From the NCBI GenBank assembly GCA_964548275.1, contig CAZJQI010000016.1, positions 1-64,000 on the forward strand: DNA of 64,000 nucleotides, in the 5' to 3' direction. A model generated the notes under the pieces. The model was given only the letters and a program-made list of their open reading frames with translations. It made no database searches and was not told the DNA's origin. The stretch is from JAUVUV01 sp964548275. GTDB lineage: Bacteria; Gemmatimonadota; Glassbacteria; GWA2-58-10. Both the position numbers and the translations under genes were made by a program. This document shows, piece by piece, positions 25,463 through 33,873 of the stretch; within the stretch, counting starts at the first letter, position 1, and every line of letters starts with the position of its first letter.

Positions 25463-28042
25463 ATGTTACCAGAATATCTCAAATATTGGGGCCTGTCCAA
25501 ACCGCCGTTTTCACTGACTCCCGACCCTGATATGCTCTATATGAGCAAGTATCATCAGGAGGGGCTCATTCGCCTGAAATACGCTGTGGTCTCCAACAAA
25601 GGGGGAGCACTGCTGGTCAGTGAACATGCTGGTGACGGCAAGACAAGCCTGCTGGCAAGGCTGCGCCGGGAATTGGACCACCAGTATCAGGGAAATTGCA
25701 GGACGGTTTTCATCGACCATCCCACCCTGACCGCTAACCAAATGATAGGCGAGATCACCCGCCAGTTCGGAATGCGTTCGAACACCACTGATAAGCTCAC
25801 TTTGCTCAACGATCTGCGCCGCTTTCTGCTTGAAAGCCACGGCAGGAATGAAAAGTGCGTGGTAATGCTTGATGAAGGGCAGATGCTCTGTAACCGCCCG
25901 GACCTGTTGCAGGAACTTCGGATACTACTGAATTTCTGTGTTTCTGACGCTTTCCTGATTACTTTCATCTTTTCCGGACAGAAGCCGCTGGATGAGGCGA
26001 TTCGCGCCATGCCGGAATTTTACCAGCGCCTGCCGGTACGTTTTTTCCTGCGAAACCTGAATCTCGACGATACCCGAGAACTGATCCGATACCGGCTGCA
26101 CATGGCCGGGAATTCGCCCGACAGAGAGATGTTCAGCGAGGATGGCTATTCCGGTATCTACAATTTTTCCGAGGGCTGTCCGCGTATAATCTGCTCAGTA
26201 GCCGACCTGGCGCTGGTCATCGCCCACAGCCGTTTTTCTTCCCAGGTGGATTTCGTCTCAGTGAGCCATGCCTGCAGCGACATGAACCGCACGGACGGAG
26301 CTTACCACTATTTCCATTTTCTCAAAAGTTTCAATGCGGATCAGGAGCTTGCCCCCGATCAAGTCTCTGCAAAAGAGGCTGCCCTGAGCTGTCCCGGTTG
26401 CGGAGGGGGTGTTCTGGCTAAGGCCAAATTCTGCCAGCATTGTGGAATGAACCTTGTTGATTCAAAGACCGTGAGTGCAGAGCAAGCCCCGGAACCCAGC
26501 GAACCGGCCCAGGCTGAAACGCCTGTCCAAAAGGCGGAGTCAAGTGCGCCGGTACAGTTAGAGGAAGCATCGGAGAAAGAGACGGAGGAGACACTGGAAC
26601 TACAGCAGCGGGCATCGGAGAGTCTAGTTGAGCATCTCCCACCCTCAGCCAGCGGTAAGCCGGCACCACCTGAGGCTGATCAATCCCCGGAGCCAAAAGC
26701 AGGCGAGGAGTCGGTTGAAAAGATCGAGCAAGCCCCGGAAGCCGGGTTTCAAGCGAAAGAGAGCGTAAAAATCTGCCCGGATTGCGGCGGAGGTGTTCCA
26801 GAGAATGCAAAGTTCTGCCAGCATTGCGGCACTAATCTGGTCGCCTCGGAAAGCGCGGCTTTCGAAGAGATTGTCATGAAAGGCGACCAAGACCAGGCAG
26901 AAAAAGCCCCAGCCCCAGAAGAAATACGCCCGTCAGAGGAACCTGCTGAATCAGTGACTGAGGCGGGAGAAAAATCAACAACACTGGAAGAAAAGGCTGC
27001 CTCCGGTCAGGTTTCTCCGGATAACCGGTCTTTGAAATTCATGCTTGAATCAGAAGAGCCGCCTCAGGATGCTGAAGAGGATATGCCAGGGGATCAGGAG
27101 GAGTTTGAAGCAGCTGGGGCAGAGCGGCCAGCAGAGGAAACGAAAGAAGTCCGGGATAAAGAGCCTGGCGAGGAGGAGCTTGTCGCGGCCCCGGAAGAGA
27201 AGCCCTCGGAGGAGCCTGAAGAATCGCAAACAGCTGAAGAGCCTGAACTGGGAGAGGCGGAAGAGATTGAGAAATCCCCAGAGCCTCAGCCTGAAATGAT
27301 CAAGTGCTCGTTTTGCGGGCTTGATTTAAGCGCCGAAATTCTTGAATGCCCCAATTGCGGCGAAAAATTGCAGAAGTCGGATGAAGAGGAACCTCCCCAA
27401 GAGGAGGGAATTATCTCTCTGGCCACAACTCCGCAAGCAGGCCAGCCGGAAGAAGTTGCCGCAGGCGGAGTGATCGAGGCTAACGGCTCTGCTGGAAAAG
27501 AAGAAGAAAAAATACAGGGGGAGCCCTCTCTGGAGCAGAATTTGCTCAGGGAAGTGGAGGAACTCGATCTTTACAAGTTTATCCTGAGCGAAAGCTACCT
27601 TCAGGATCGCCGAGTGCCTGATCCGCTTGATGAGGAACTTCTTGTTTTCCCGCTGCGCCGGTTCTGTGGCCAGACCCCGGTTGTAAAGTTTACGGATGGA
27701 GACCGGCAGGAATCTTTTACCACCCGCTGCGGGCTGGTATTTACCGGTTCGAGTCTCCGTTTCATTTTTAGCAATGGTCTGAGAGAAATAAGTTACCGGA
27801 TCATCGAAAAGGTGGATGTAGAGGAGCTAGCTAAAAACGATAAAGCATTGCTTTATCAGCTTATCCTCTCCACATCAACCGGGAGTTACCAGATCACGCT
27901 GCCTTTCAAGGCCTCTGTTGCCAAGCGGCTGGGGGAAACACTCCAGCGTTATCTGGCCGAAAAAGTAGGGGGCCTGGCCGGCGCTGCCGAAACCTCTGGT
28001 GTAAACAGCAACAAAGAAGAAAGGGAAGAGGATGCCGGTTGA
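25463..28042 (+). CDS. ExeA-like AAA ATPase with zinc ribbons, acidic linker and C-terminal PH-like domain
   Basis: The protein has 859 residues. Residues 1-300 match the ExeA/GspA AAA family (start EYLKYWGLSKPPFSLTPDP, Walker A region EHAGDGKT at 54-61, Walker B VVMLDEGQ at 133-140, sensor FSGQ). The first Walker A glycine is Glu here. Three zinc ribbons follow near residues 310, 437 and 614 (pairs such as CPGC/CQHC, CPDC/CQHC, CSFC/CPNC), separated by long Glu/Pro/Ala-rich acidic stretches. The last ~150 residues are a beta-rich domain (CGLVFTGSSLRFIF...) that I take as PH-like by pattern. ExeA proteins help to assemble secretin pores. The layout differs from known ExeA, which ends in a peptidoglycan-binding domain. 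The next gene overlaps its end by 11 nt. Confidence 0.7.
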   Translation: MLPEYLKYWGLSKPPFSLTPDPDMLYMSKYHQEGLIRLKYAVVSNKGGALLVSEHAGDGKTSLLARLRRELDHQYQGNCRTVFIDHPTLTANQMIGEITRQFGMRSNTTDKLTLLNDLRRFLLESHGRNEKCVVMLDEGQMLCNRPDLLQELRILLNFCVSDAFLITFIFSGQKPLDEAIRAMPEFYQRLPVRFFLRNLNLDDTRELIRYRLHMAGNSPDREMFSEDGYSGIYNFSEGCPRIICSVADLALVIAHSRFSSQVDFVSVSHACSDMNRTDGAYHYFHFLKSFNADQELAPDQVSAKEAALSCPGCGGGVLAKAKFCQHCGMNLVDSKTVSAEQAPEPSEPAQAETPVQKAESSAPVQLEEASEKETEETLELQQRASESLVEHLPPSASGKPAPPEADQSPEPKAGEESVEKIEQAPEAGFQAKESVKICPDCGGGVPENAKFCQHCGTNLVASESAAFEEIVMKGDQDQAEKAPAPEEIRPSEEPAESVTEAGEKSTTLEEKAASGQVSPDNRSLKFMLESEEPPQDAEEDMPGDQEEFEAAGAERPAEETKEVRDKEPGEEELVAAPEEKPSEEPEESQTAEEPELGEAEEIEKSPEPQPEMIKCSFCGLDLSAEILECPNCGEKLQKSDEEEPPQEEGIISLATTPQAGQPEEVAAGGVIEANGSAGKEEEKIQGEPSLEQNLLREVEELDLYKFILSESYLQDRRVPDPLDEELLVFPLRRFCGQTPVVKFTDGDRQESFTTRCGLVFTGSSLRFIFSNGLREISYRIIEKVDVEELAKNDKALLYQLILSTSTGSYQITLPFKASVAKRLGETLQRYLAEKVGGLAGAAETSGVNSNKEEREEDAG

Positions 28043-28673
28043 TGACGTGCAGGTAAATGTGCTGACCGCTATTGTTGTTCTTTTGCTGTTCGGCTATATC
28101 TGGCTTCGCAGAATCCAGTATAAAAACAAGCTGGAACGGCAGCGGAAACTTCGCTGCAAGGACTTGATCCTGGATAACCGGCTGAAACTCGCCAATGCCG
28201 GGGTCGATTTCGATAGGCTTGTCGACCTGGTCAAACAGAAAATCCTTCCCGAACATCTCGAGGCGGTAATCGGCATACTCACCGCGCAACCGGTGTTCTA
28301 TAATATTGATGATCCGGATGACCCCGAAAGCCTGGGAATCGATCTCGATTTTGACAGTGAGCCTGCTTCCTCCAAGAAAACCGCAACTGATTTGGCTGAA
28401 GAGGAAGAAAAGCAGCCTGAGGTATTCGAAAAAATGGGGCCGGAACAGGAGAAAAAGTGGATGCGCGTAGCCCACAATCGTTTCAGGCGTGCTGTGTGTG
28501 AAAGAGAAATCACCGAGCGGCAAGCTAAGCTCAGGTTGCTGGTCAAAATGGTCGAATTGGGTAAAAAAGCGGTGGAAGAAAACCCGGAGAAAGATGTTGC
28601 CCGCAGGGAATACGAACTTTCCCTTTGGGACCGTTTCTACGAAAACGAATATCTGGATTTGCAATCCGAATAA
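28032..28673 (+). CDS. Membrane-anchored protein of unknown function
   Basis: The 213 residues begin with one transmembrane helix (about 10-27: LTAIVVLLLFGYIWLRR) followed by a charged cytoplasmic or periplasmic region with an acidic middle (DDPDDPESLGIDLDFDSE) and a helical C-terminus. I recognise no family. Its ATG lies inside the end of the ExeA-like gene (11-nt overlap) and the next gene starts 16 nt after it, so it is part of a three-gene operon. A role in the same membrane complex as its neighbours is likely by context only. Confidence 0.65.
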   Translation: MPVDDVQVNVLTAIVVLLLFGYIWLRRIQYKNKLERQRKLRCKDLILDNRLKLANAGVDFDRLVDLVKQKILPEHLEAVIGILTAQPVFYNIDDPDDPESLGIDLDFDSEPASSKKTATDLAEEEEKQPEVFEKMGPEQEKKWMRVAHNRFRRAVCEREITERQAKLRLLVKMVELGKKAVEENPEKDVARREYELSLWDRFYENEYLDLQSE

Positions 28674-28689
28674 GGAATGAAGGCTGATA

Positions 28690-30570
28690 ATGGAAACCGG
28701 TGTGAAAAAATGGGGTAAATTCCTGCTGATCCCGTTGCTTATGGCCATGATCCTGGTTCTCCAGGAACAGCTTCCAGCCGGCAGCCGGCTCGGAAGGGTT
28801 ACCGGTGTGATGGACGAGGTGGTGGCTGTCAACCTGGGCAGGATTCATGGCGTAAGGCAGGGTTTGCGGGGCAGGATATTCAAGTTTGATGAAGAAAAGA
28901 AAACGGTAAATGTCGCTGAAATACAAGTTATCGGTGTGTCTGAAAAAAGCTGCCTTGCCCGGATAACCGTACTGACGGACAGCCTTGAGGTCGACCAGTA
29001 CGTCGATATCGAGGGTACGCTGAGTCCACATACCTTGGAAAAGATAGATGTCATAAGCGAACTGGAGGAAAACGCCAGAAATTACTTTGCCATCTACCAG
29101 TACACTGAACCGGACAGCGCAAACTGTCTGGCTGAATGCCGGGAAATTCTTCAACGTGACCCCGATAACCGCCTGGCGAAAGAACTGATAAAGCAGATGG
29201 TGCGCAACTACTTTGGTTGGGCGGAAAGGGAATGGGACAACGGCAACTTTGCTTTTGCCCTGATTTACTACTTCCGGATCCTGCGCATCGATGATAGAGA
29301 CGAAAGGGTGTATGAAAACGTCTGGGAACTGTTTGATCTGATAGATGTCGAGTCGGAAATACCTCTTGAGCCGATCACCGGGGGAAGGCCTCCCGATTAC
29401 TACTATACAATTGCAGAGCAGTATTACATGAATGGCCAGTTCGAGAAATCCAAGGCATACTTCAACTTCCTCCTTGAGAATTTCGTCCCAGACGACCCGG
29501 CCGTTCTCGAGGGAGTCAAAAAAAATGACCGGATGCTTGCTCTGCTTGATCACCTGCGCCAGTTCCGTATAGAACAGACTAGGAGAGCGGCCCAAGAACA
29601 GCAGGAAAGGCTTGATGAGGAACAGGAACGCCGAAAAAAACTCGAACAGATCCGCTTTTTCAGAACAGTGGCCGAGGATCTGTTTAATAAAAAGGATTAT
29701 ACAGGAGCTCTGGTTTATTATCTCAAGCTGCTGGATCTGGTGCCGGATGATTCTCTGGCTCTGGCTCGGCGCGAATTTATTTCCTACGCCGATATGATTT
29801 TGATTCCGGAAGGTGAATTCAGCCGAGGCAGCAGCAACAGGGAAATCGGCGAGGTCAGGGTGGATTTCGGAGGTAACAATATGCTTTTCCGCGAACTTCC
29901 CAAGAACTGGGTTTACCTGGATTCCTTTTATATCGACCGCTGTGAGGTAACCAACCGCCAGTACAAGCATTTCTGCGAAAGTACCGGGCACAGCCCCACG
30001 CTCCAATGGCAGAACGGCACATACCCCGAGGGGTATGACGGTTACCCGGTGGTCTATGTGAGTTGGCTGGATGCTAATGCCTATGCCCGCTGGATCGGCA
30101 AGCGCCTGGCTACCGAGGAGGAGTGGGAAAAAGCTGCCCGTGGATCCAATGGCTACCAGTGGCCCTGGGGTGACCGTTTCTATCCCCACCGCGCAAATAT
30201 CAAGGAGAACAGGAAAAATAACCCCATGCCGGTCGGGAGTTTCCCGAATGGGGCGAATGAGTTCGGCGTGCTGGACCTTGCAGGAAACGTCTGGGAATGG
30301 GTCGGCACTAACCTGAGACCCTATCCGGGCTATGATGAGGACCTGTTTTATTTCCCGAAAGGATATAGGAAAGTTTTCCGCGGCGGCTCTTTCAAGGAAA
30401 CCGGGGATTATGCCCGGGGTGCTTTCCGTGGGGATGGTGCCGTGGATCAGATATATTACAACGTGGGTTTTCGCTGCGCCAATGATGTTCCCGGCCGGCG
30501 GGAAAACCTTGTTATTAAAAATATAAATCCGGAGGGAACCCTCAAACACACTTCAGTTTATAATAAATAG
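28690..30570 (+). CDS. TPR protein with formylglycine-generating-enzyme-like (non-catalytic) domain
   Basis: The protein has 626 residues. It has a signal anchor (about 12-30), a small beta domain with GRVTGVMDEVVAVNLGRIHG (about 35-115), a TPR-like helical region (about 120-360) with an Arg/Glu/Gln-rich coiled coil near 300-320, and an FGE-sulfatase (SUMF1-like) domain (about 369-612) starting MILIPEGEF and containing DRCEVTNRQYKHFC, RLATEEEWEKAARG, LDLAGNVWEW and VFRGGSF. True formylglycine enzymes have two cysteines after the RGGS block; here it reads KETGDYARGAFR, so catalysis on sulfatases is not expected. It is probably an outer-face scaffold or ligand-binding protein. It closes the ExeA-like operon. 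Confidence 0.75.
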   Translation: METGVKKWGKFLLIPLLMAMILVLQEQLPAGSRLGRVTGVMDEVVAVNLGRIHGVRQGLRGRIFKFDEEKKTVNVAEIQVIGVSEKSCLARITVLTDSLEVDQYVDIEGTLSPHTLEKIDVISELEENARNYFAIYQYTEPDSANCLAECREILQRDPDNRLAKELIKQMVRNYFGWAEREWDNGNFAFALIYYFRILRIDDRDERVYENVWELFDLIDVESEIPLEPITGGRPPDYYYTIAEQYYMNGQFEKSKAYFNFLLENFVPDDPAVLEGVKKNDRMLALLDHLRQFRIEQTRRAAQEQQERLDEEQERRKKLEQIRFFRTVAEDLFNKKDYTGALVYYLKLLDLVPDDSLALARREFISYADMILIPEGEFSRGSSNREIGEVRVDFGGNNMLFRELPKNWVYLDSFYIDRCEVTNRQYKHFCESTGHSPTLQWQNGTYPEGYDGYPVVYVSWLDANAYARWIGKRLATEEEWEKAARGSNGYQWPWGDRFYPHRANIKENRKNNPMPVGSFPNGANEFGVLDLAGNVWEWVGTNLRPYPGYDEDLFYFPKGYRKVFRGGSFKETGDYARGAFRGDGAVDQIYYNVGFRCANDVPGRRENLVIKNINPEGTLKHTSVYNK

Positions 30571-30880
30571 CCCTGGCTTAAATCAATATCGACAACGCCT
30601 GGAACCTCACAAAGGTATTTTATTCAAACAAATCGAAATACAGGCCGTTAGGCAGGCATATCAGTTGTTTTTTCCCCGGCTTTTAATTATTCTGATTTGA
30701 TTTGAATAAATTAGATATCTTCCGATAGATTCCTTTCCAGTTCCGAATGTGAAAGTTATCTTGGCTGGAAAATATCTCCAGGCTCATTTTTCAAGCGGAT
30801 TCAACCTCAAGGTTGATTTACTGGTTACCGTGGCCGGGTTTTAGTTTTCCCACAATGATTCAAGGATATTTGCTGAGGCT
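30571..30880. other. Intergenic region, nothing recognised
   Basis: An AT-rich stretch between the FGE-like gene and the TPR protein gene. I see no hairpin terminator, promoter match or small gene that I would defend. Confidence 0.3.
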
Positions 30881-32053
30881 ATGCACTGTCGTCCCCCTTT
30901 TACCAGAGTTTTCTCCTCTATAGTCTTTTCCCTTCTTTTTCTTGCATTTTCTCATCCAGCACATGGAGATACCTTCCTCAGTAGTACGATCAATGAACTT
31001 ATCTGGCTGAATTATTCAGGAAGGTCCACCGAAAGTTTTGAGCGGGTCGGGTCTCTTCTGAGTAGTGAATCCGACAATTACGGTGCTTATCTTATTAGAG
31101 CCAACTGTTACGGCTGGTTTATCGCTCGCAATCCGGGGAACCGGAGGTACGACAGCCCTCTCCAGGAATCGCTGGAAGCCTGTATTGATATCGCCAGGAG
31201 GATTGACTCGGATTCACCAGAGTACGGCCGTGCGCTTTATTTCAAGGCCCTTGCCCGGGTGCTTATTGCCAAGTTCAAAGCAATCCGGGGATATGACTTC
31301 TCTGCCCGCTGGTCAACCCGCGGGGCCAAGGATGCTGCCGAGGAGCTTTTCGAGCGATACCCGGATGAAATCGACGCGGCCCTTCCGCTGGCGATATTCG
31401 ACGCAACCTGGGGCGGAAGCCCGCTGTGGCAGAGGGTGGCCCAGTTCGCATTATTGCTCCCTCGCGGCCAGCGCCAGAGGGGAATCCAGATGCTGGAGAG
31501 AATATCTACCGAAGGCGATGACAGCAGTCTCTGGGCAAGTCTCGTTCTACTGGATGTCTATAGAAGAAACCCCGGCGCTTTAGAAAAGGCGCTCCAAACC
31601 GCTGAACGTCTGCATAACCTGTTCCCTGACAACTCAGTAATCCAGATCGAACTGGGAGAGTGCTACCGTGGAATGGGACGCTGGGTGCTGGCCGAGGCAG
31701 TTTACCGCAGCATTATCGCCAAAGTTGCAAGCCGCCTGCCAGGCTATGATGAGGTTATTTTCGAAATCAGCCGCCTGCACGCAGTAGAATGCCAGGTGAA
31801 CCTGGGAAAAATGGATGAAGCTTTCGACGGGATGAGGGGAATTTTGGTCTCCAACCCGATCAACCCGGAATGGGTCGTGCCGTGGGCCCATTTTTACGCC
31901 GCGCGGATTTATCGGCATCGCAGGCAACCGAAAAGGGCGGAGCGTGCCCTGAAATATGCCCTGGAGGGAAAGGATTACGCAAACCTTCACGATACTGCAA
32001 AAAAAGAACTCGAGGTGGTAAAAAAGATCATGAAGGAGGAAACAGAGCAGTAA
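30881..32053 (+). CDS. Secreted TPR-repeat protein
   Basis: The 390 residues begin with a signal peptide (about 1-29, ending SHPAHG). The mature part is all helical with TPR-like repeats (NYGAYLIRANCYGW, LGECYRGMGRWVLAEAVYRS, AARIYRHRRQPKRAERALKYAL). It is probably periplasmic and acts as a protein-protein scaffold. It lies on the strand of the preceding operon after a 310-nt gap and may be functionally linked to it. The ATG is preceded by GAGG only 2 nt away, a weak site. The function cannot be named. Confidence 0.7.
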   Translation: MHCRPPFTRVFSSIVFSLLFLAFSHPAHGDTFLSSTINELIWLNYSGRSTESFERVGSLLSSESDNYGAYLIRANCYGWFIARNPGNRRYDSPLQESLEACIDIARRIDSDSPEYGRALYFKALARVLIAKFKAIRGYDFSARWSTRGAKDAAEELFERYPDEIDAALPLAIFDATWGGSPLWQRVAQFALLLPRGQRQRGIQMLERISTEGDDSSLWASLVLLDVYRRNPGALEKALQTAERLHNLFPDNSVIQIELGECYRGMGRWVLAEAVYRSIIAKVASRLPGYDEVIFEISRLHAVECQVNLGKMDEAFDGMRGILVSNPINPEWVVPWAHFYAARIYRHRRQPKRAERALKYALEGKDYANLHDTAKKELEVVKKIMKEETEQ

Positions 32054-32073
32054 CCTTTCCGCCTGCATAAGCT

Positions 32074-33873
32074 TTAAGTCCCCGGGGAAACGACTTCCTG
32101 ATCCTTGTACTGCAACTGGTAGAGGTTATAGTAAATTCCTTTATGCTGAAGAAGTTCCTCGTGTGAACCGGTCTCTGCGATCCGGCCGTGATGCATCACG
32201 ATAATCCGGTTTACATGGCGGATTGTGGAAAGGCGGTGAGCGATTATCAGGCTCGTGCGGCCTGCGATCAGCCGCTCCAGAGCCTTCTGGATCAGGTATT
32301 CGGTATGGCTATCCACGCTGCTGGTTGCCTCGTCCAGCACCAGGATTCTCGGGTTCTTGTACATCACGCGGGCAAATGACAGCAACTGTCTCTGGCCGGC
32401 GCTGAGTGTGGAACCCCTTTCGGTCAATTCGTGATCGTACCCGCCGGGCAGCCTCTCGATAAACTCGTCCGCTTCGATCGCCTCCGCTGCCTCAGTTATT
32501 TTCCCCATTCCCGGGTTGTCCTCACCCAGTGCAATGTTGCTTTTTACAGTACCGGAAAAGATAAACACATCCTGAAGCGCTGTCCCGATATTTTGCCTGA
32601 GCCACTTTTTGTCGAAATTCCGGATATTTATCCCGTCGATCATGATCTCTCCCTCCTGGGGGTCGTAGAATCGGGCCAGAAGGTTGATAATAGTTGTTTT
32701 GCCTGCTCCGGTGGAGCCCACGACCGCAATTTTCTCGCCCGGCTCCACCTCGAAATCTATCCCCCGAAGTACAGGTTCATCCTGATTGTAAGCAAAGTGC
32801 ACGTCCCTAAAGCTCACTCGTCCCTCTATACGGTCGCGCCAGGTGGGTGCCGGGGTGTCGGGGATAATATCTTTCATATCGAGCAGCCTGAAAATGCGTT
32901 CTGAGGAGGCTGCCGCTGCCTGGAAAATATTGTACTTTTCGCTCAGGTCGCTGATCGGCTTGAAAAATTTCTCCACATACTGGATAAATGCCACCAGTAC
33001 ACCGAAAGTCAGTGTGCCTTCCATCACGCTCAAGCCTCCGTACCAGAGGATTATTGCCAGAGCGATCGTGCCGATCAGTTCGATCAGCGGGAAGAAGAGC
33101 GCATAGTAGAAGATCGTCTGAAGGTAGGCGTCCATGTGGTCGAGGTTGAGAGTGTCGAATCTTTTCCGTGTGCGCTCCTGGCGGTTGAAAAGCTGAATGA
33201 TACTCATCCCGGAAAGTGCCTCCTGAAGGAAGGCGTTGATACGTGCGAGCCGGGTGCGCACGAGCCGGAAAGCTTCCCTCATTTTCTTTCGGAAATAAAA
33301 AGTAATGACCAGCAGCACAGGCAGAATGGAGAAAATGAGCAAGGCGAGTTTCAGGTTCATCCAGAGCATGACGATCATGATTCCTGCGATCATCGCCAGG
33401 TCGCCGATAACGGTCACAAGACCAGTGGAAAATAGCTGGTTGAGCACCTCCACATCGCTGGTGGCCCGGGTGACCAGCCTCCCCACCGGGTTCCGGTCGA
33501 AAAACCTGAGCGAAAGTCTCTGAAGGTGGCTGAACAGGTCCATGCGCAGATCGTACATCGTTTTCTGGCCCAGGTAGTTCATAATATATATCTGTGCGCA
33601 GCGGGAAATAAAATCGCCCGTGATCGCCAGCAGATAGATAATGATCAGGGTGAGAAAACCCTCGAGCTTGCCTGGGACAATGTACTTGTCGATACCTACC
33701 TTGACCAGGTAGGGCCCGGCTAACTGGCAGGCAGAGCTGGCCAGCAGGCACAGCGTACCAAGAACCACGAGTATCAGATACGGTCGCAGGTACTGGAAAA
33801 GGCGGCGCGCCAGCCAGACGTCGTACGCCTTGCCGGTAACCTCATCCTCCATCATGAAACTTCTGCTTTTCAA
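32074..33873 (-). CDS. ABC exporter half-transporter, canonical ATP site (MsbA/TM288-like)
   Basis: The 599 residues have an N-terminal six-helix ABC exporter membrane domain and a C-terminal ATPase with Walker A GSTGAGKTT, signature LSAGQ, Walker B ILVLDEATSS (Glu codon near 32329-32331) and H-loop IAHRLST. The site has the catalytic glutamate. It overlaps the upstream partner gene by 4 nt (TTGA), so the start is TTG with AGAGG at 5 nt. The pair resembles heterodimeric exporters such as TM287/288 and BmrCD. The substrate is unknown, with drugs or lipids usual for this class. Confidence 0.9.
   Translation of the reverse strand: MKSRSFMMEDEVTGKAYDVWLARRLFQYLRPYLILVVLGTLCLLASSACQLAGPYLVKVGIDKYIVPGKLEGFLTLIIIYLLAITGDFISRCAQIYIMNYLGQKTMYDLRMDLFSHLQRLSLRFFDRNPVGRLVTRATSDVEVLNQLFSTGLVTVIGDLAMIAGIMIVMLWMNLKLALLIFSILPVLLVITFYFRKKMREAFRLVRTRLARINAFLQEALSGMSIIQLFNRQERTRKRFDTLNLDHMDAYLQTIFYYALFFPLIELIGTIALAIILWYGGLSVMEGTLTFGVLVAFIQYVEKFFKPISDLSEKYNIFQAAAASSERIFRLLDMKDIIPDTPAPTWRDRIEGRVSFRDVHFAYNQDEPVLRGIDFEVEPGEKIAVVGSTGAGKTTIINLLARFYDPQEGEIMIDGINIRNFDKKWLRQNIGTALQDVFIFSGTVKSNIALGEDNPGMGKITEAAEAIEADEFIERLPGGYDHELTERGSTLSAGQRQLLSFARVMYKNPRILVLDEATSSVDSHTEYLIQKALERLIAGRTSLIIAHRLSTIRHVNRIIVMHHGRIAETGSHEELLQHKGIYYNLYQLQYKDQEVVSPGT

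Noticed and set aside
28543..30549. 668-codon open frame antisense to the FGE-like gene
   Set aside because: It lies fully opposite a gene with clear domains, lacks a ribosome site and encodes a composition without any recognisable family. It is a mirror of codon bias.
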